A DNA stretch of 10,130 nt from Chthoniobacterales bacterium (GTDB lineage Bacteria > Verrucomicrobiota > Verrucomicrobiia > Chthoniobacterales > UBA10450): the NCBI GenBank assembly GCA_013812515.1, contig JACCTI010000382.1:1-10130 (forward strand). Direction: 5' to 3'. A model generated the notes under the pieces. That model saw only the letters and a list, made by a program, of their open reading frames with translations. It made no database searches and had not been told where the DNA came from. This document shows, in pieces, positions 6,523 through 10,130 of this stretch. A program made the position numbers and the translations under genes. Each line of letters starts with the position of its first letter. Within the stretch, counting starts at the first letter, position 1.

Positions 6523-9018
6523 CTACTCGGTGCGCAAGGCGACGATCGGATTCACGCGCGTGGCGCGACGCGCCGGCAGAAAAACCGACGCCGCTGCGAC
6601 CGCGGAAAGAAGGCCCGCCGTCGCGCAATAAATCCAGAGAACATCGCGCGGGTTCACTCTGAAGAGGAAGTTCTGGAGTGCCTGGGCGCCGATCATCTCG
6701 ACCAGCAACGCCGCGGTCCCCACTCCAATGACCAGGCCGATCACCAATTGCCACGCCCCCTGACGCATGACCATGCCGAGAATCCGGCCGGCGTCAGCGC
6801 CCAAGGCCATGCGAATCCCAAACTCTTGGGTGCGCTGATTGACCGAGAAACTCATCACTCCATAAAGACCGACCGCGGACAACACAACCGCAGCCGCGCC
6901 GAAGATCGTGAAGAGCGTAGCGGTGATGCGATTCACGCCAAGGATCTCGTCGTGAAGGCGAGCCGGTGTGCCACCAAAATATACCGGCAGATTGGCATCG
7001 ATCTGACTGACGGCTTTGCCAAGGAGCGGCGCGAGCGTTTCAGCGCTTTGGCCGCGATGTGGGCGCACCACAACCGTGACAAATTGCGGGGCGGGCGGAA
7101 CGCCGAGGAGCGGGATGTAGAATCCGGCACTGTCGGTTTCCTGGTTGAACGGCCCTTGCATGAGCGTGTCCGGAACAACGCCGACCACGGTGCGCCACGG
7201 CTGCGGCTTGGCGGGATTGAAATTTCGAATCCGACGGCCGAGCGGGCTTTCGTGGCCGAAATATTTCCGCGCGAAGCTCGTATTCACGATCGCCACCGGC
7301 TGCCTGGCGTCGTTGTCGTCTATCGTGAAATCCCGTCCTTCCAGGAGCTTGATCCCGAGCGTCGTGAAGTAGCTGTCCGCGACTGCTTCCGAGTTGCCGC
7401 GCGGGCGATCCCGATCGGTCACGTATGTCTGACCATCGACTTCGTATTGGCCGAAATTCGCGAAGGTCATGCGGAAGCGATCTGTCATGGTGGCGTTCTC
7501 GAAAACTGGATTGGTGCGCAGGCTCTGCAAGGCACGCACGAAGAACTGCTGACGCGCTTCCGGCGTTGGATAATCACCGTCAAACAGGCCCATCCGAGCG
7601 GTGTAGACCGCGTTCTCGTCGTAGCCGTAGTTGACCGTCGTTTGATTCCGCACGGATTTGATCTGAAGCGTCGCGGCAATCAGGAGCGCCGCGGTGAGGG
7701 CAATTTGCCCAACGACCAGGACGCGAGTGAGCGCGTTCACGAGCCGGCTGCTGTTTCCCCGACCGCCTTCTTTCATGACTTCAGCTGGATTGGCGCGGGC
7801 GCTGAGCAAGGCCGGCACAAGTCCGGAGACCATCGTGGCGATGAGTGTGATCGCGACGGTGAAAATTAGCACGGGCGCGTCGATGTTGAACGAGACCCAG
7901 TAGGGGAGCGGAAACGGCAGCGCGTTCGTCGCGCGCACCAGGAGCCCGACCGCCCAGAAGGCCATCAGCACTCCGACGACCGCGCCTAACGAGGCGACCA
8001 GAAGGCTTTCGGTCAGCATCTGCCGCACGATGCGCCAGCGGGTGGCTCCGAGCGCGCCGCGAATCGCAAGTTCTTTGGCGCGGAGCGCGGCGCGTCCGAA
8101 CTGCATGTTCATGACGTTCACGCAGGCAATCAGCAGAACGACAATGACCGCGCCAAGCATAGCGTAGACGGTCTGGCGGAGCTGCGGCCCCACAAAAGAT
8201 TTCAGCAAGGGCTGCACACTCGCTGACGTGAGCTGCCCGTTGCTTTTCGGATATTCTTTCGAGAGACGGCGTGCCAGCTCAATGAACTCGAGGTTCGCCT
8301 GATCCACACTGACGCCGGGTCTCAAACGGCCGATGACCTGCGGCCCGAGCCCGGTCGGATCGTCGCGCTGTTTGATCGGGAACTCGTTATAGAGCGGAAC
8401 CCAAAGCTGCTCGGCAATCGGGAACTTAAAGTTGGGCGGCATGACGCCAATGACCGTCGCGGCTTTCCCATTAATCCTGATCGATTGACCGACGATGTTT
8501 GGATCAGCGCCGAAGTCGCGCTGCCAAATCTCGTGGCCAATCAGCGTCACTTTTTCGGAGCCCGGCTTGTTGTCCTCCGCGGTGAAGTCGCGCCCGAGGA
8601 AGGGCGAAACACCAAGGATCCGGAAGAAGTCTTCTGTCACGTAGCCGCCGGTATAGCGGGTGGGGTTGTTTTTGTAAGTGACGTTGATGGTCGAGCCGTT
8701 CAGATAGCCGGTCATCATTGCGAACGACTGCTGCGCCGCCTTCAGGTCCTCGTAGTCTTGCGAAGACGGGATGTTCCCGGCGCCATTGTTGTTTTGATTC
8801 TCCGTCGCCTGCGGATCGATGAACCCAACGCTCATCAGTTCTTCCGGGTGTGGAAACGAGAAGCCGCGGAGCACAAAAGCGTTCACGACTGTGAACTGGG
8901 TCGTTACGCCGCAGATGCCGAGCGCGAGAACCGTGACGGCCAGAATGCAGAAGGTCTTCTCCTTGGTCAGAACACGAAGACCGACCCGGACGTCTTGGAG
9001 GAAGGATTCGAAAAACAT
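6523..9018 (-). CDS. Duplicated MacB/FtsX-type ABC transporter permease (ADOP-like)
   Basis: This is an inner-membrane permease of 831 residues with two copies of the MacB periplasmic core plus FtsX unit, the arrangement of the acidobacterial duplicated orphan permease family. Helix 1 is at ~22-48, followed by a periplasmic core at ~50-280 (GVSPFLGRDF, VIGVMPPNFKFP). FtsX helices are at ~285-305, 335-365 and 382-405, with the coupling segment ELAIRGALGATRWRIVRQML at 316-335. The second unit has a helix at ~432-452, a core at ~455-695 (LGIKLLEGRDF, VVGVVPD) and helices at ~700-720, 755-778 and 795-815. Its matching segment is EFGIRMALGADAGRILGMVM at 732-751. The C-terminus ARRATRVNPIVALRTE is typical. 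Members are thought to work in MacB-like efflux or lipid/peptide export with an ATPase partner; none is encoded in the window. The ATG at 9018 is preceded by no clear Shine-Dalgarno. Substrate unknown. Confidence 0.93.
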   Translation of the reverse strand: MFFESFLQDVRVGLRVLTKEKTFCILAVTVLALGICGVTTQFTVVNAFVLRGFSFPHPEELMSVGFIDPQATENQNNNGAGNIPSSQDYEDLKAAQQSFAMMTGYLNGSTINVTYKNNPTRYTGGYVTEDFFRILGVSPFLGRDFTAEDNKPGSEKVTLIGHEIWQRDFGADPNIVGQSIRINGKAATVIGVMPPNFKFPIAEQLWVPLYNEFPIKQRDDPTGLGPQVIGRLRPGVSVDQANLEFIELARRLSKEYPKSNGQLTSASVQPLLKSFVGPQLRQTVYAMLGAVIVVLLIACVNVMNMQFGRAALRAKELAIRGALGATRWRIVRQMLTESLLVASLGAVVGVLMAFWAVGLLVRATNALPFPLPYWVSFNIDAPVLIFTVAITLIATMVSGLVPALLSARANPAEVMKEGGRGNSSRLVNALTRVLVVGQIALTAALLIAATLQIKSVRNQTTVNYGYDENAVYTARMGLFDGDYPTPEARQQFFVRALQSLRTNPVFENATMTDRFRMTFANFGQYEVDGQTYVTDRDRPRGNSEAVADSYFTTLGIKLLEGRDFTIDDNDARQPVAIVNTSFARKYFGHESPLGRRIRNFNPAKPQPWRTVVGVVPDTLMQGPFNQETDSAGFYIPLLGVPPAPQFVTVVVRPHRGQSAETLAPLLGKAVSQIDANLPVYFGGTPARLHDEILGVNRITATLFTIFGAAAVVLSAVGLYGVMSFSVNQRTQEFGIRMALGADAGRILGMVMRQGAWQLVIGLVIGVGTAALLVEMIGAQALQNFLFRVNPRDVLWIYCATAGLLSAVAAASVFLPARRATRVNPIVALRTE

Positions 9019-9131
9019 ATGTGTGGAGTTGTTAGGAAGAAGGCGAGATCAGCGCGACGAACGAGTTTCCCGAGAGGCGGGCCGGTCGTTTTTTCCTGGA
9101 GATCAGGCAAGGTGTTTTCGGTGCGAGAAGG

Positions 9132-9156
9132 TCTAACGAATGACCGATTGGTTAGA
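9132..9156. promoter_or_regulatory. Candidate operator: 25-base imperfect palindrome upstream of the ADOP-like permease
   Basis: The two arms read TCTAACGAAT (9132-9141) and ATTGGTTAGA (9147-9156), with a 5-base centre GACCG. Nine of the ten arm positions are complementary; only one position per arm (9138/9150) fails. The size and the motif style (TAAC-n-AAT, spacer, ATT-n-GTTA) resemble operators of TetR-family repressors, which often control efflux permeases. It lies 113 bases before the permease ATG. No regulator gene is in the window. The symmetry is directly visible; the regulator class is inferred. Confidence 0.5.
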
Positions 9157-9176
9157 AACGGTTGAAGGTCGAAATT

Positions 9177-9245
9177 CCCTCACCCTAAGCCTCTCCCACC
9201 GGGAGAGGGGTTCCTTCTGCTTGGGGGAGAAGATTAGGATGAGAG
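9177..9245. repeat. REP-like palindromic intergenic repeat with nested hairpins
   Basis: The outer arms are CCCTCACCCTAAGCCTCTCCC-type sequence at 9177-9197 and its near reverse complement at 9225-9245; 17 of 21 positions pair. A second, perfect stem is nested: CCTCTCCC at 9190-9197 with GGGAGAGG at 9201-9208 and a 3-base loop ACC. The two structures compete for the same bases. The wording (CCCTCACCC ... GGGAGA ... TTAGG-TGAG) resembles dispersed intergenic repeats known from many bacterial genomes. It lies between the small membrane protein and the permease. There is no T-run after it on either strand, so it is not a typical intrinsic terminator. Confidence 0.65.
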
Positions 9246-9292
9246 CGCTTCCCTGGCATGTCCCGTAACCGATTGCGATTTTTGACACCGTC

Positions 9293-9532
9293 TTAGGCGG
9301 AGTTCTGCTGAGTTCCCATTTCGGATGTCTGTCCGACCGAAGCGGCGCGCAGGACGAAGCTCGTCGGCAAACGGAACGGCTGTTGCGCGACTTGCCAAAT
9401 CGAGAACACAACGCTCAGGATCAAGAGCAGGTAGATTACGGTTTCCGAGATGCTTCGTTCTTTCTCTTCCGACCGAACAAGCAATGCATAGGTCGATTCG
9501 AATTCTTCTGATGTGGTAATATTGGCGTTCAT
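9293..9532 (-). CDS. Small single-helix membrane protein (hypothetical)
   Basis: I do not recognise this gene. From ATG at 9532 it encodes 79 residues: a polar N-terminus (MNANITTSEEFESTYALLVR, then SEEKERSISE), one hydrophobic helix at ~31-46 (TVIYLLLILSVVFSIW), and a tail with QVAQQPFRLP and a Gln/Ser-rich end. An upstream ATG at 9577 would add 15 residues that look random. The helix preceded by charged residues, and the ordinary amino-acid use, argue for a real gene. Against it are its short length and the lack of a Shine-Dalgarno. It could be a small membrane subunit or a leader of the downstream permease gene, which is co-directional but 274 bases away with a repeat and candidate operator between them. 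A separate transcript is more likely. Confidence 0.5.
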   Translation of the reverse strand: MNANITTSEEFESTYALLVRSEEKERSISETVIYLLLILSVVFSIWQVAQQPFRLPTSFVLRAASVGQTSEMGTQQNSA

Positions 9533-9882
9533 TGGAGTAGTTGAGGTTAACGGGTTGAGTCTTGATGCAAACGGCATGCCAGCGCGTCCGATAAGTTGTA
9601 AATAGCTGGAATTGCGATCTTTGGCGGGAAGCTCCGCACGGCACGAAAAATCTCAGACGTATCGGCTGCGGGATTCGCGGTACCGGGTTTGGGACGCAGC
9701 TTCGGCGTGTGATTACACAGCCGCGGGAAAGTCTTCATCTGCTTTTGAGATGCAGGATAAGCGCTGTTTGGATTCAACAAATCCTCGGCTCGACTCTGCG
9801 TTACCGGGTCTTGCAGGAGCCCAAATCCCCGCTTGTCATCCGAAGGGCTCACAGTAAGCTTGGCGTCCCAAATCGGAACCGC
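9533..9882. other. 350-base intergenic region without a convincing gene
   Basis: Short open frames cross this stretch on both strands (for example 9547-9852 minus), but their products have no recognisable domain, helix or sensible composition. The region should hold promoters for the leftward small membrane protein and the rightward PTS gene. It contains several short inverted repeats: CATCT/AGATG (9736-9740 with 9748-9752), GGATT/AATCC (9770-9774 with 9780-9784) and GAGCCC/GGGCTC (9817-9822 with 9845-9850). A TTGTCA at about 9833 and TAAGCT 16 bases later could be a weak promoter for the PTS gene. None of this is conclusive. Confidence 0.4.
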
Positions 9883-10130
9883 ATGTCGTTGGCCAGCCTA
9901 TTATCTGCCGAGCAGATCATTCCGGAGATGAAGGCCACGGAGCGATGGCCGGCCATCGTCGAGCTAATCCATCTTCTCGTTAGTCAAGGCCGCATCAAAC
10001 CGGAGGACCGCGAGAGCATCCTCGCCTCGCTGAAGCAACGTGAAGAGACGATGAGCACCGGTATCGGTTTTGGGATCGCCATTCCGCACGCTTCCTCCGA
10101 TCGCATCGACCAGGTGGTCGCCACTTTTGG
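9883..10130 (+). CDS. PTS EIIA(Ntr)/PtsN-like phosphocarrier protein (3' end cut by window edge)
   Basis: This gene encodes a cytoplasmic phosphotransferase-system EIIA domain of the PtsN/mannitol-fructose class, which accepts phosphate on a histidine. Eighty-two full codons are visible. The start MSLASLLSAEQIIPEMKATE is typical of PtsN-like domains. KATERWPAIVELIHLLV (17-33) is the usual helix, KPEDRESILASLKQREETMS (39-58) the next, and GIGFGIAIPHA (60-70) carries the probable phospho-acceptor His69. In free-living bacteria without sugar PTS permeases, such proteins usually regulate metabolism rather than sugar uptake; that role here is an inference. The right edge cuts the gene, so a fused second domain cannot be excluded. 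A weak GGAA sits about six bases before the ATG. A 6-bp inverted repeat lies 33 bases upstream. Confidence 0.93.
   Translation, partial: MSLASLLSAEQIIPEMKATERWPAIVELIHLLVSQGRIKPEDRESILASLKQREETMSTGIGFGIAIPHASSDRIDQVVATF

Noticed and set aside
6269..6662. Two overlapping plus-strand open frames after the zinc-ribbon gene
   Set aside because: Both begin inside or just after the zinc-ribbon gene, run into the 3' end of the permease, and have random-looking Arg/Ala-rich products. The true gap 6333-6522 shows only a weak CTCG/CGAG stem and no gene.
6748..7869. A 373-codon plus-strand open frame opposite the permease
   Set aside because: Composition is typical of antisense frames (His, Arg, Asp rich, no hydrophobic pattern) and the permease is intact over the whole stretch.
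9060..9096. Possible terminator: CCCG/CGGG stem followed a few bases later by a run of six Ts
   Set aside because: The stem is only four pairs and is separated from the T-run by seven bases. No plus-strand gene lies upstream that would need it.
9708..9719. TGTG-ATTA-CACA palindrome resembling a GntR- or CRP-type site
   Set aside because: Only four bases per arm, far from both flanking starts, and within what is expected by chance.
9547..9857. Open frames on both strands (9547-9852 minus and 9612-9857 plus)
   Set aside because: Neither has a domain, membrane segment or coding-like composition, and they overlap each other.

Overview
The window is about 58-60% GC by eye, gene-dense, and has few recognisable Shine-Dalgarno sequences. 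Its contents are an orphan duplicated MacB/FtsX-type permease, a small zinc-ribbon membrane protein, a DoxX protein, a thioredoxin-like [2Fe-2S] ferredoxin, a peptidoglycan-binding lipid-free secreted protein, Hsp20-Lon and an EIIA(Ntr)-like PTS protein. This mix suggests a free-living soil bacterium, most likely Verrucomicrobiota (Chthoniobacterales-like), with Acidobacteriota as the alternative. The assignment is an inference from gene content and protein style; no rRNA is present. I see no phage, IS, CRISPR or tRNA.

Layout. At 1-1147 (minus) lies a cardiolipin synthase/phospholipase D family gene cut by the left edge; both HKD motifs are visible. A 267-base intergenic stretch with several inverted repeats follows, leading to a plus-strand DoxX membrane protein at 1415-1825. 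Its stop codon overlaps the stop of the convergent Lon gene.

From 5956 down to 1822 a minus-strand cluster of four genes reads, in transcription order: [2Fe-2S] ferredoxin (5956-5624), exported peptidoglycan-binding-domain protein (5568-4723), Hsp20 small heat-shock protein (4670-4263) and ATP-dependent protease Lon (4266-1822). Hsp20 and Lon overlap by an ATGA junction and are probably translationally coupled. Together they make a holdase plus protease protein quality-control pair. The two upstream genes are about 50 bases apart and may share the transcript.

Divergent from the ferredoxin, at 6033-6332 (plus), is a small zinc-ribbon protein with one C-terminal membrane helix. At 9018-6523 (minus) is a full-length 831-residue duplicated FtsX/MacB-type ABC permease with no ATPase gene beside it. 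Upstream of it are a 25-base imperfect palindrome with the look of a TetR-type operator (9132-9156), a REP-like double-hairpin repeat (9177-9245) and a probable 79-residue single-helix membrane protein (9532-9293, minus). After a 350-base stretch without a convincing gene, an EIIA(Ntr)/PtsN-like gene starts at 9883 (plus) and runs off the right edge.

Most of the window is ordinary, well-recognised gene content. I found no clear novel defence or mobile system. The points most worth a second look are the candidate operator, the REP-like repeat, the competing hairpins before doxX, and the Hsp20 protein that ends without its usual C-terminal motif.
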